This document shows, one piece after another, positions 56,929-64,000 of a stretch of DNA of 64,000 bases. Each line of letters begins with the position of its first letter. Within the stretch, counting starts at the first letter, position 1. The stretch is from Bog-113 sp965226755 (lineage in GTDB: Bacteria; Acidobacteriota; Terriglobia; Bryobacterales; Bryobacteraceae), in contig CBDDDT010000003.1 in NCBI GenBank assembly GCA_965226755.1, positions 372,001 to 436,000 on the forward strand, read 5' to 3'. The notes under the pieces are model-generated. The model ran no database searches, was not told the DNA's origin, and saw only the letters and a program-made list of their open reading frames with translations. A program made the position numbers and the translations under genes.

Positions 56929-59349
56929 ATGTCCCCGCTGACACTTGTTGCTGCTCTGGTTTGTATTCTGCCGATGGGCTTACTGGCCCAAGCCGTCCCG
57001 GCTCTGTCGGTCGACGCCGCCGCCGGCCGGCACGCGATCAGTCCGGATATCTACGGGATTAACGATTACGCGGACCAGGGGCTGGCCAGCCAAGCTCGCG
57101 TCGGAGTGCGGCGTTGGGGAGGCGACGCCACCAGTACTTACAATTGGCTCCTGGACACCTACAATTCCGGCGGCGATTATTTCTTCGAGGATTACGCTTA
57201 TCCCGCAACCAGCGGCGCCACGCTTCCGGACGGTTCGCAGTTCGACGCATTCATGACCACCGGCTTGACCACCGGGACGAAACGGCTGGCCACGATTCCG
57301 GTCATGGGCTGGCTGCCCAACACCCGCGCCAACGTATGCAGCTATAGCGTGGCCAAGTACGGCGCTCAACAGAAGACCGATCCTTACCACGCGGATTGCG
57401 GAAATGGGTATGCACCGGACGGAACCACCAAGATCGTGAATGATCCGAACGACGCCAACACCCCTTACGATCAGACTTTCGCGCAGCAATGGATCAATTA
57501 CCTGACCTCGCACTATGGAAGCGCGGAGGAAGGCGGCGTCCAGATCTGGTCGCTCGACAACGAACCGGAGTGGTGGTTTTCGGTGCATATGGACATTCAC
57601 CCCAGCACCTCGACCTATGACGAGATGATCAGCCGCGGCCAGACGTATGCGGCGGCCATTAAAGCGGCCGATCCGACGGCCCTCATCACCGGACCTGTGG
57701 CGGCCGGCTGGTCGGGCTACTTCTACTCGGCGACCGATTTCGTCAGCGGCTGGAGCACGGGGCCGGATTACAAGTTCTACAGCAATCCCGTCGACCGATT
57801 GGCGCATGGGAACGTCCCCTTCGTGGAGTGGTACATGCAGCAGATGAGCAACTACGAGGCGCAGCACGGGACGCGCCTGCTGGATTACGTGGACGTGCAC
57901 GGCTACATTACGCCCAATGGAATTGGATTCGGAACGGCGACCGATCCCGCTTCCACGCTACTGCGGCTGACCTCGACGCGCGTGTTCTGGGACCCCAACT
58001 ACGCCGCGCCGGACGCATCCACTCCCGACGCGGGCTATCCCAACGGCGAGCCTCCCTACCTGATTCCCCGCATGTTGCAGTGGGTGGCGAACGACTATCC
58101 GGGCACGAAGACGGCGATCACGGAATACAACTGGGGCGCGGTGAGCGATATCACGGGCGCGGTGGCGGAGGCCGATCTGCTTGGCATCTTCGGCCGCGAG
58201 GGCCTGGACCTGGCGACGATGTGGGCGCCGCCCAATCCGAATGCGAGCGGGTCAACGCCGCCCGATCCCACCGCTTACGCCTTCAAGATGTACCTGAACT
58301 ACGACGGCAGCGGAAATCAGTTTGGCGAGACGGGCGTTTCGGCGATTTCCAGCAATCCGGATCAGTTATCGATCTTCGCGGCGCAGCGCTCCGACAGCGC
58401 TTTGACGATCATGGTGCTGAACAAGACGGCGACACCTGAGACCGCGCCCATCAGCGTGGCGAATTTCGAGAGTTCGGGGACTGCGCAGGTGTGGCAATAC
58501 AGCAGCGCGGATCTGACCGCGATCGAACGCGCGCCGGATGCGGCTGTCGGCGGCGGGAGCGTGACGCTCAGTTTTCCAGCCTATTCCATTACGCTGCTGG
58601 TTTTACCGGAGGCGCCGGCGTCGCTCCCGCAGCCGCAGCCCATCGTGGCGGCCGTGGGGAATGCGGCCTCGTACGATACCAGCGCGATCGCCCCGGGCGA
58701 GATCGCCGTCGTGTATGGATCGAACCTGGGACCGGCATCGCTCGCGGGCGCGGCGGTCACGTCCGATGGCGACTATTTGAGCAACAACGTCGCTAACGTG
58801 CGCGTGCTTTTCAACGGCGTGCCGGGACCGATCGTTTACGCATCCGCCGGTCAGGTGGCCGCGATTGTTCCCTATTACACGGCGCTCTCGACCACCGCCG
58901 CGGTGCAGGTGGAGGTGCAGGGTGTCCGATCCGCCCCGTTCTCCATGCAAGTGACCGCCGCTAATCCGGGCATCTTTTCGCATGACGGATCAGGGCAAGG
59001 CCAGGGCGCGATCCTGAACCAGGATCTCTCTTTGAACTCGTCGGCGAATCCCGCAAAGGCCGGGGATATCGTCGTGCTCTATGCGACCGGCGAGGGTCAA
59101 ACGACGCCGCCAGGGGTGGATGGAAGGCTCGCGCTCGACATTCGTCCCACTCCCGCGGGCGCGTGCGGAGTCACTATTGGCGGCCAGACCGCGAATGTCT
59201 CGTACTGCGGCGCGGCGCCTTATTTGACCAGCGGCCTCATCCAGATTAATGTGCAGGTGCCGTCGAGCACCGCGCCGGGCAACGTGCCGGTGGCGCTTTC
59301 GATCGGCGGCGTTCAGTCGCCCGACGGAGTCACCGTTGCGATCCATTAG
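56929..59349 (+). CDS. GH44 endoglucanase-like enzyme with TIGR03437-type C-terminal domain
   Basis: The 806-residue secreted protein has a signal peptide (LVAALVCILPMGLLAQA), a catalytic GH44 part and a C-terminal beta domain. The acid/base Glu212 is in SLDNEPEWW and the nucleophile Glu399 in TAITEYNWG. RRWGGDATSTYNWLLDTYNS is the conserved N-terminal barrel motif. The family cleaves beta-1,4-glucans and xyloglucan. A beta-sandwich from about 480-570 closes the GH44 fold. The C-terminal domain (about 578-806, GEIAVVYGSNLGPASLAGAA, SGLIQINVQVPSS) is shared with the GH10 and NHL proteins. With GH10 and CE15 enzymes it indicates growth on plant hemicellulose. Confidence 0.92.
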   Translation: MSPLTLVAALVCILPMGLLAQAVPALSVDAAAGRHAISPDIYGINDYADQGLASQARVGVRRWGGDATSTYNWLLDTYNSGGDYFFEDYAYPATSGATLPDGSQFDAFMTTGLTTGTKRLATIPVMGWLPNTRANVCSYSVAKYGAQQKTDPYHADCGNGYAPDGTTKIVNDPNDANTPYDQTFAQQWINYLTSHYGSAEEGGVQIWSLDNEPEWWFSVHMDIHPSTSTYDEMISRGQTYAAAIKAADPTALITGPVAAGWSGYFYSATDFVSGWSTGPDYKFYSNPVDRLAHGNVPFVEWYMQQMSNYEAQHGTRLLDYVDVHGYITPNGIGFGTATDPASTLLRLTSTRVFWDPNYAAPDASTPDAGYPNGEPPYLIPRMLQWVANDYPGTKTAITEYNWGAVSDITGAVAEADLLGIFGREGLDLATMWAPPNPNASGSTPPDPTAYAFKMYLNYDGSGNQFGETGVSAISSNPDQLSIFAAQRSDSALTIMVLNKTATPETAPISVANFESSGTAQVWQYSSADLTAIERAPDAAVGGGSVTLSFPAYSITLLVLPEAPASLPQPQPIVAAVGNAASYDTSAIAPGEIAVVYGSNLGPASLAGAAVTSDGDYLSNNVANVRVLFNGVPGPIVYASAGQVAAIVPYYTALSTTAAVQVEVQGVRSAPFSMQVTAANPGIFSHDGSGQGQGAILNQDLSLNSSANPAKAGDIVVLYATGEGQTTPPGVDGRLALDIRPTPAGACGVTIGGQTANVSYCGAAPYLTSGLIQINVQVPSSTAPGNVPVALSIGGVQSPDGVTVAIH

Positions 59350-59469
59350 TGTTGGCCGCCGGGATTAAAAGCGGGGATCCGCTGAGCCTCGGATACAATT
59401 GCCGAGTGCCCGTCGTCGCGACCCGGCCGGGGTCCGGGTTTCATGTGCCGGTCAAATCAGAAAGGGACT

Positions 59470-60030
59470 ATGTTTATACAAAAAGAAATTTCACTGAAGA
59501 CATTCGCGGCTAAGACCGCTCTGCTGCTGGCGCTTCCGTTGACCGGGGTCGCGCTGTGGGCGCAGTCGCCCGCCGATCCCCTAAGCGCGGGCAACCGCTA
59601 TATGTATTCCATGGTGAAAAGCAATCTCCTCAAAGGCGCGGAAGAGATGCCGGACGCGAACTACGACTGGAAGCCGGCCAAGGACGTCAGGACCTTCGGC
59701 CAGCTTGTCGGTCACGTCGCTGACGCGCAGTATGAATTCTGCGCGCCGGTGCTGGGCGAAAATCCTCCATCCTCTTCGGTGGAGAAGAGCATGACCGCCA
59801 AGGCGGATCTGGTGCAGGCGCTCAAGGCCGCATTTGCCTACTGCGACACGGCTTATAAAGGATTGACCGACGCGCATGCCGCGGACATCGTCAACTTCTT
59901 CGGGAACAAAACGACGAAGTTGTCGCTTCTGTCGTTTAGCACCGCTCACGATGACGAACATTACGGGAATATGGTCACGTATCTGAGGATGAAAGGGCTC
60001 GTGCCTCCCTCCAGCGCGAAGGAGAAGTAG
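59470..60030 (+). CDS. Exported DinB-fold protein
   Basis: The 186-residue protein has a signal peptide (LLLALPLTGVALWAQSP), then a DinB four-helix bundle: NRYMYSMVKSNLLKGAEEMP, DANYDWKPAKDVRTFGQLVG, HVADAQYEF and LLSFSTAHDDEHYGNMVTYL. Histidines at HVADAQ and HDDEHYGN are in the metal-binding positions of the family. Exported DinB-like proteins are frequent in acidobacteria; their chemistry is unknown and may be thiol-dependent. The ATG at 59470 with AAAGGGAC ahead was chosen over an earlier one at 59443. The gene ends 26 bases before hypF, on the same strand. Confidence 0.8.
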   Translation: MFIQKEISLKTFAAKTALLLALPLTGVALWAQSPADPLSAGNRYMYSMVKSNLLKGAEEMPDANYDWKPAKDVRTFGQLVGHVADAQYEFCAPVLGENPPSSSVEKSMTAKADLVQALKAAFAYCDTAYKGLTDAHAADIVNFFGNKTTKLSLLSFSTAHDDEHYGNMVTYLRMKGLVPPSSAKEK

Positions 60031-60056
60031 CGCCTTTCCGATAAACAGGGGGCTCT

Positions 60057-62354
60057 ACGCGGTATCGCATCGTCCTGGAGGGCGTCGTCCAGGGAGTGGG
60101 GTTCCGGCCGTTCGTCAAAAAACTAGCCGACCGGTTCCAACTCCCCGGCATTACTTTCAACACGGCCAGCGGGCTGATTGTTGAAATCGATTGCGAAGCG
60201 CGCTATGCCCTGAACTTCGTCGAAGCTCTCCGCGCGGAGGCGCCCCCAGCGGCCCGCGTCGAGAGCTGCCGGATGGAAGAGGTCGCGGGCGCTGGCGGGA
60301 GCGCCGCGTATCTCGGCTTCCGCATCGCGCCCAGCGCGCCGCGCGACGCGAGCTTCACGCTGATCTCGCCGGATCTGGCGACGTGCGCGGATTGCCTCGC
60401 GGAGATCGCGAATCCGGCGGACCGGCGCTTCCGGTATGCATTCACCAACTGCACGAATTGCGGGCCGCGCTATTCCATCGTGCGATCCACGCCCTACGAT
60501 CGGGCGAACACCACCATGCAGAGCTTCGCGCTGTGCGCGGATTGCGCGGCGGAGTACGCAGACCCGGCGGACCGGCGCTTTCACGCCGAGCCGGTCGCCT
60601 GCCCCGCTTGCGGACCGCGGCTTTCGATGGAGCTGCCGGATGCGCGGGCCGTGCTGGCGGCGGGACAGGTTCTCGCGCTCAAGGGGCTGGGCGGCTATCA
60701 ACTGGCGTGCGACGCGATGCGGGCGGAAGCGGTGGCCGCGCTGCGCGTTGCGAAACGCCGCAGCCGCAAACCGTTCGCGGTGATGATGCGCGATCTGGCC
60801 ACGGCAGAGCGTTACTGCACACTGAACGACGCCGAGCGCCGGCTGCTAAGCGAGTCCGCCGCGCCGGTGGTGCTGCTTCGCATGCGAGATGCGGCGACGT
60901 TTCCAAGCGGAGTTGCGCCGGGACTGCGGCAGATCGGGGTCATGCTGCCCTACACGCCGCTGCACCATCTCCTGTTCACCGGTCCGGCGGAATGCCTGGT
61001 GATGACCAGCGGCAACATCAGCGAAGAGCCGATCGTCATTCGTAATGACGAAGCCATGGTCAAGCTCGCGCCCCTGGCGGACCACCTATTGACGCATGAT
61101 CGCGATATTTTCATGCGTGTCGACGATTCAGTGACGCGCGTATTCGAAGGCGTTCCGCGGATTCTGCGGCGCGCGCGCGGTTATGCGCCCGGCGCCATCG
61201 CGCTGGGACGCGACGTGGGCGAAGTGCTCGCGGCCGGCGCGGAGTTGAAGAACACGTTCTGCATCACCAAAGGACGCTATGCGATTCCGAGCCAGCACAT
61301 CGGCGATCTGGAGAACTACGAAACCCTCGAGTTCTTCGAAGAGACCCTGCGCAATTTGCAAAGCGTGTACCAGGCAATGCCGCGGTTGATCGCGCACGAC
61401 CTGCATCCCGATTACCTGAGCACGCGCTGGGCGCTGGGACGCCCCGAGCCGAAGATCGCCGTGCAGCATCATCATGCGCACATCGCGAGTTGCATGGCGG
61501 AAAACGGTCTGAACGAAAAGGTGATCGGCGTCGCCTTCGACGGGACCGGGTGGGGAACCGACGGACAGGTCTGGGGCGGCGAATTTTTCACCTGCGACTT
61601 CCATGGCTTTGGGCGCGGCGCGCACCTGCGCTACGTCGCGCTGCCGGGGGGCGACCGCGCGGCGCGTCAGGGTTGGCGCATGGCGGCCGCGCACCTCTAC
61701 GACGCGCTCGGCCCGGAGTTTCGGAAATTGGATCTGCCCTGTTGGAGCGCCGCGCCTTCGGCATCCTGGAAGCTAGTCGAGCGCATGATCGAGCGCCCAT
61801 CCATCCGAACATCCAGCTGCGGACGCCTCTTCGATGCGGTATCCGCGATTTGCGGAATCAGCAGCGAGAGCAGTTACGAGGGGGAATCCGCGATGCTGCT
61901 CGAAGCGGCGGCGGACGGCGGCGAAACCGGTGAGGCGTACAAGGTGGAACTGGACCGGGATACGGCGCCGTGGACTCTCGACACGCGTCCGATGCTGAGG
62001 CAAATCGCGGAAGAAGCGGCGGCGGGGAAGTCGCCGCGGAACATCGCGCGTTGCTTTCACCGATCCGTTGCGCATATGATTGAAGCGGTTTGCAGCAAGC
62101 TACGCGAAAGGAACGGCGTGGACCACGTTTGTTTGAGCGGCGGGGCTTTCCAGAACTTCATGCTGCTGGCGGACGCCAAGGAATTACTCCGGCGCGGCGG
62201 CTTCCAGGTATACCTTCATTCCCAGGTTCCACCCAATGACGGCGGCCTCTCGCTGGGGCAGGCCGTGATCGGCGCGGCGTGGCTGGAATCCGCGGCCGGC
62301 GCGGTTCCCGGCATGGAAAGGACTCACTCCCATGTGTCTCGCGATTCCCGGTAG
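60057..62354 (+). CDS. hypF: HypF carbamoyltransferase, apparent ACG start
   Basis: The 765-residue protein starts the CN-ligand synthesis for [NiFe]-hydrogenases by forming and transferring carbamoyl phosphate. It has an acylphosphatase domain (RYRIVLEGVVQGVGFRPFV), two zinc fingers (CADC...CTNC and CADC...CPAC), a YrdC-like domain (GLGGYQLACDA) and a Kae1-like C-terminal domain (HHHAHIASCMAEN, FDGTGWGTDG). The reading frame is open from a TAA at 60042, but the first ATG, GTG or TTG is a GTG at 60096 that would cut the acylphosphatase motif. An ACG at 60057 with AGGGGG 4 bases ahead gives the usual 'RYRI' beginning. Its last bases overlap hypC. Confidence 0.92.
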   Translation, partial: TRYRIVLEGVVQGVGFRPFVKKLADRFQLPGITFNTASGLIVEIDCEARYALNFVEALRAEAPPAARVESCRMEEVAGAGGSAAYLGFRIAPSAPRDASFTLISPDLATCADCLAEIANPADRRFRYAFTNCTNCGPRYSIVRSTPYDRANTTMQSFALCADCAAEYADPADRRFHAEPVACPACGPRLSMELPDARAVLAAGQVLALKGLGGYQLACDAMRAEAVAALRVAKRRSRKPFAVMMRDLATAERYCTLNDAERRLLSESAAPVVLLRMRDAATFPSGVAPGLRQIGVMLPYTPLHHLLFTGPAECLVMTSGNISEEPIVIRNDEAMVKLAPLADHLLTHDRDIFMRVDDSVTRVFEGVPRILRRARGYAPGAIALGRDVGEVLAAGAELKNTFCITKGRYAIPSQHIGDLENYETLEFFEETLRNLQSVYQAMPRLIAHDLHPDYLSTRWALGRPEPKIAVQHHHAHIASCMAENGLNEKVIGVAFDGTGWGTDGQVWGGEFFTCDFHGFGRGAHLRYVALPGGDRAARQGWRMAAAHLYDALGPEFRKLDLPCWSAAPSASWKLVERMIERPSIRTSSCGRLFDAVSAICGISSESSYEGESAMLLEAAADGGETGEAYKVELDRDTAPWTLDTRPMLRQIAEEAAAGKSPRNIARCFHRSVAHMIEAVCSKLRERNGVDHVCLSGGAFQNFMLLADAKELLRRGGFQVYLHSQVPPNDGGLSLGQAVIGAAWLESAAGAVPGMERTHSHVSRDSR

Positions 62355-62604
62355 GATCAGCGCTCTGCATGAAAACGTGGGCGTGCCCATGGCGAAGGTC
62401 GATTTCGGCGGCATCACGCGCGAGGCTTGTCTCTCGTACGTGCCCGACGCGGCCATCGGCGATTATGTTCTGGTGCACGTCGGCTTCGCCATCAGCAAGG
62501 TCGACGAAGACGAAGCCCAGCGCACTTACCAATACCTCTCGGAGATGGATCAACTAAGCGAGTTGGACGACGGCGAAGAGGAGCCCGGCCATGAAGTACC
62601 TTGA
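62332..62604 (+). CDS. hypC: HypC hydrogenase assembly chaperone
   Basis: The 90-residue protein begins MCLAIPGRISALHENVGVPM, with the essential Cys2 and the HypC motif, and continues DFGGITREACLSYVPDAAIG, DYVLVHVGFAISKVDEDEAQ. HypC carries the Fe(CN)2CO unit with HypD to the hydrogenase large subunit. The C-terminal acidic tail (SELDDGEEEPG) is longer than in many homologues. It overlaps hypF by 23 bases and hypD by 14, so the operon is tightly coupled. Confidence 0.95.
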   Translation: MCLAIPGRISALHENVGVPMAKVDFGGITREACLSYVPDAAIGDYVLVHVGFAISKVDEDEAQRTYQYLSEMDQLSELDDGEEEPGHEVP

Positions 62605-63841
62605 CGAGTATCGCGATCAGCGCGTCACGCAAAAAATAGTCGACGAGATCGAGCGAACCATAACCCGACCCTGGGTCCTCATGGAGGTTTGCGGCGGCCA
62701 GACGCACTCCATCGTCAAGTATGGTCTGGATGGCCTGCTACCGGAACAGGTGGAGCTGGTTCACGGACCGGGCTGCCCGGTCTGCGTCACTTCGCTCGAA
62801 ATGATCGACCGCGCGCACGCCATCGCGCGCATGCCCAACGTGATCTTTTGTTCGTTCGGCGATATGCTCCGCGTGCCCGGCTCCAATGGAGATCTATTCA
62901 AGATCAAGTCGGAGGGCGGAAACATCCGCGTCGTTTACTCGCCGCTCGATTGTTTGAAGATCGCGCGCGCCAATCCGGACAAGCAGGTGGTCTTTTTCGC
63001 GATTGGATTTGAAACCACCGCGCCCGCCAACGCGATGTCCGTGTGGCAGGCGCGCGAACAGGGAATCAAGAACTTTTCCGTTCTCGTGTCGCACGTTCTG
63101 GTGCCTCCGGCGATGACCGGGATCCTGGATTCCCCGAATAACCGCGTGCAAGCGTTTCTGGGACCGGGCCATGTGTGCGCCATCGCCGGCTGGATCGAGT
63201 ATGAGCCCATTGTCGAGCGTTACCAGGTTCCGATCGTGATCACCGGTTTCGAGCCGATCGACATCCTGCAGGGCGTGCTCATGTGCGTGCGCCAACTCGA
63301 GCAGGGCCGCGCGGAGCTGGAAAACGGGTACGCGCGAGCGGTGCAGCGTGAGGGGAACCCCAGCGCGCGGAAGATGATCGGGCGCGTTTTCCGGGTGGTG
63401 GATCGCGCCTGGCGCGGCCTTGGGGTGATCCCGGCGAGCGGATTCAGTCTGGCCGAGGAATTCCGCGATTACGATGCGGAACAGATCTTCGACGTGGGAA
63501 ACATACACGCGATCGAGCCCGCCATCTGCATGAGCGGCGAGATCCTCAAAGGACTGAAGAAGCCGCTCGATTGCCCGGCATTCGGGAAGCAGTGCAGTCC
63601 CGAAAATCCGCTAGGGGCGACCATGGTTTCCGCCGAGGGCGCATGCGCGGCATACTACAGCTACGGCCGCCATCTGGTAAACGACATTGCGCCTGCTCGA
63701 GATAGCGCCGACGGCCAAGAGGATCAACAGACCGATGGAGAAGGATTTTGTCCTGTCGTGCCCGGTAGCCATCACGGACCGGAAAAACATCGTCATGGGA
63801 CATGGCAGCGGCGGCAAACTGACCGCGCAACTGGTCCATGA
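62591..63841 (+). CDS. hypD: HypD hydrogenase maturation protein, C-terminus extended
   Basis: The 416-residue protein forms with HypC the complex that builds the Fe(CN)2CO ligand set. It has MEVCGGQTHSIVKYGLDGLL, LVHGPGCPVCVTSLEMIDRA, FFAIGFETTAPANAMSVWQA, FLGPGHVCAIAGWIEYEPIV and the 4Fe-4S cysteines near the end (CPAFGKQCSPENPLGATMVS, EGACAAYYSYGR). Normal HypD proteins end close to there; here about 45 more residues follow (DSADGQEDQQTDGEGFCPVV...), reading over the start of hypE in another frame. That suggests a lost stop codon. Start ATG at 62591 overlaps hypC. Confidence 0.94.
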   Translation: MKYLDEYRDQRVTQKIVDEIERTITRPWVLMEVCGGQTHSIVKYGLDGLLPEQVELVHGPGCPVCVTSLEMIDRAHAIARMPNVIFCSFGDMLRVPGSNGDLFKIKSEGGNIRVVYSPLDCLKIARANPDKQVVFFAIGFETTAPANAMSVWQAREQGIKNFSVLVSHVLVPPAMTGILDSPNNRVQAFLGPGHVCAIAGWIEYEPIVERYQVPIVITGFEPIDILQGVLMCVRQLEQGRAELENGYARAVQREGNPSARKMIGRVFRVVDRAWRGLGVIPASGFSLAEEFRDYDAEQIFDVGNIHAIEPAICMSGEILKGLKKPLDCPAFGKQCSPENPLGATMVSAEGACAAYYSYGRHLVNDIAPARDSADGQEDQQTDGEGFCPVVPGSHHGPEKHRHGTWQRRQTDRATGP

Positions 63842-64000
63842 TCTTTTTCTTCCCGCCTTCGATAACGCCTATCTGCGCAAGCTCGACGACCAGGCCGTCT
63901 TTCAGGCGGGTTCGGCGAAACTGGCGTTCACCACCGACTCATTCGTCGTCACGCCGTTGTTCTTCCCGGGCGGGAATATCGGCGAGCTCGCGGTCAACGG
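63735..64000 (+). CDS. hypE: HypE carbamoyl-dehydratase (cut by right window edge)
   Basis: The 88 residues in the window read MEKDFVLSCPVAITDRKNIV, GHGSGGKLTAQLVHDLFLPA, then LDDQAVFQAGSAKLAFTTDS and LFFPGGNIGELAVNG. This is the AIR-synthase-like N-terminal domain of HypE, which dehydrates the carbamoyl group to a thiocyanate on its own C-terminal Cys, outside the window. The start is the ATG at 63735; a second ATG at 63795 would leave out the conserved LSCPV strand. It overlaps hypD by 107 bases in another frame. The operon presumably continues with hydrogenase genes. Confidence 0.92.
   Translation, partial: MEKDFVLSCPVAITDRKNIVMGHGSGGKLTAQLVHDLFLPAFDNAYLRKLDDQAVFQAGSAKLAFTTDSFVVTPLFFPGGNIGELAVN

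Overview
The window looks like a chromosomal segment of a high-G+C soil bacterium of the phylum Acidobacteriota, most likely the Bryobacterales / Candidatus Solibacter lineage. The inference rests on three secreted proteins that end in the same C-terminal domain (TIGR03437 type, expanded in Solibacter), two VWFA-related proteins of the TIGR03436 type, the small acidobacterial 'GPRTAEGK...NALRHG' family, and several exported glycan-degrading enzymes. No rRNA, CRISPR array or prophage is visible. One tRNA gene (Asp) is present.

Layout. 1-3.3 kb: a PknG-type protein kinase (cut by the left edge) behind a helical partner gene, then a small conserved acidobacterial gene. 3.3-7.9 kb: an accessory scrap-heap holding a broken IS110-family element, an intact HicB-HicA pair, an HKD-nuclease gene followed in the same frame by a helix-hairpin-helix ORF after a single stop, and decayed DUF1016 and VapBC genes, plus a UPF0175 fragment. 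7.9-16 kb: enolase, two tandem secreted paralogues of unknown function, an ABC-F ATPase and a CE15 esterase. 16-21 kb: two tandem beta-propeller/di-haem cytochrome c proteins whose central parts are almost identical in DNA. 21-26.5 kb: a deleted membrane protein gene, an ArsC-fold protein without its cysteine, two GH10 xylanases and a metallo-hydrolase. 26.5-31.3 kb: a four-helix bundle protein, a phytoene-dehydrogenase-like oxidoreductase translationally coupled to a lipase maturation factor homologue, an HNH nuclease and ComF. 31.4-33.1 kb: a complete insertion sequence with a 16-bp target duplication, next to a decayed TIR-receiver gene (33.2-34.1 kb).

34-46 kb is mostly housekeeping: VIT-type transporter, bactofilin, MetK, tRNA-Asp, transaldolase-like aldolase, HslU/HslV, and two VWFA proteins. 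46-50 kb holds an outer-membrane-type protein with a perfect 16-bp palindrome in its promoter region, an HTH/periplasmic-binding-fold regulator, a cyclophilin and a K+-independent-type H+-pyrophosphatase. 50.5-60 kb holds an NHL-repeat secreted protein, a radical SAM protein resembling the tetraether/membrane-spanning lipid synthase (Tes) group, QueG, a TPR protein, a GH44 glucanase and a DinB-fold protein. 60-64 kb is the start of a [NiFe]-hydrogenase maturation operon, hypF-hypC-hypD-hypE.

Taken together the genes suggest an aerobic or facultative plant-polymer degrader (GH10, GH44, CE15, exported cytochromes) able to use hydrogen. The most distinctive items are the Tes-like radical SAM gene, the gene-conversion tract between the two cytochromes, the PknG module outside the actinobacteria, the insertion sequence with iteron-like ends, and several genes whose start or reading frame is irregular (hypF with an apparent ACG start, comF without a standard start, the TGA-split HKD nuclease). 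Many of the longest open frames opposite real genes are high-G+C shadows and were left out.
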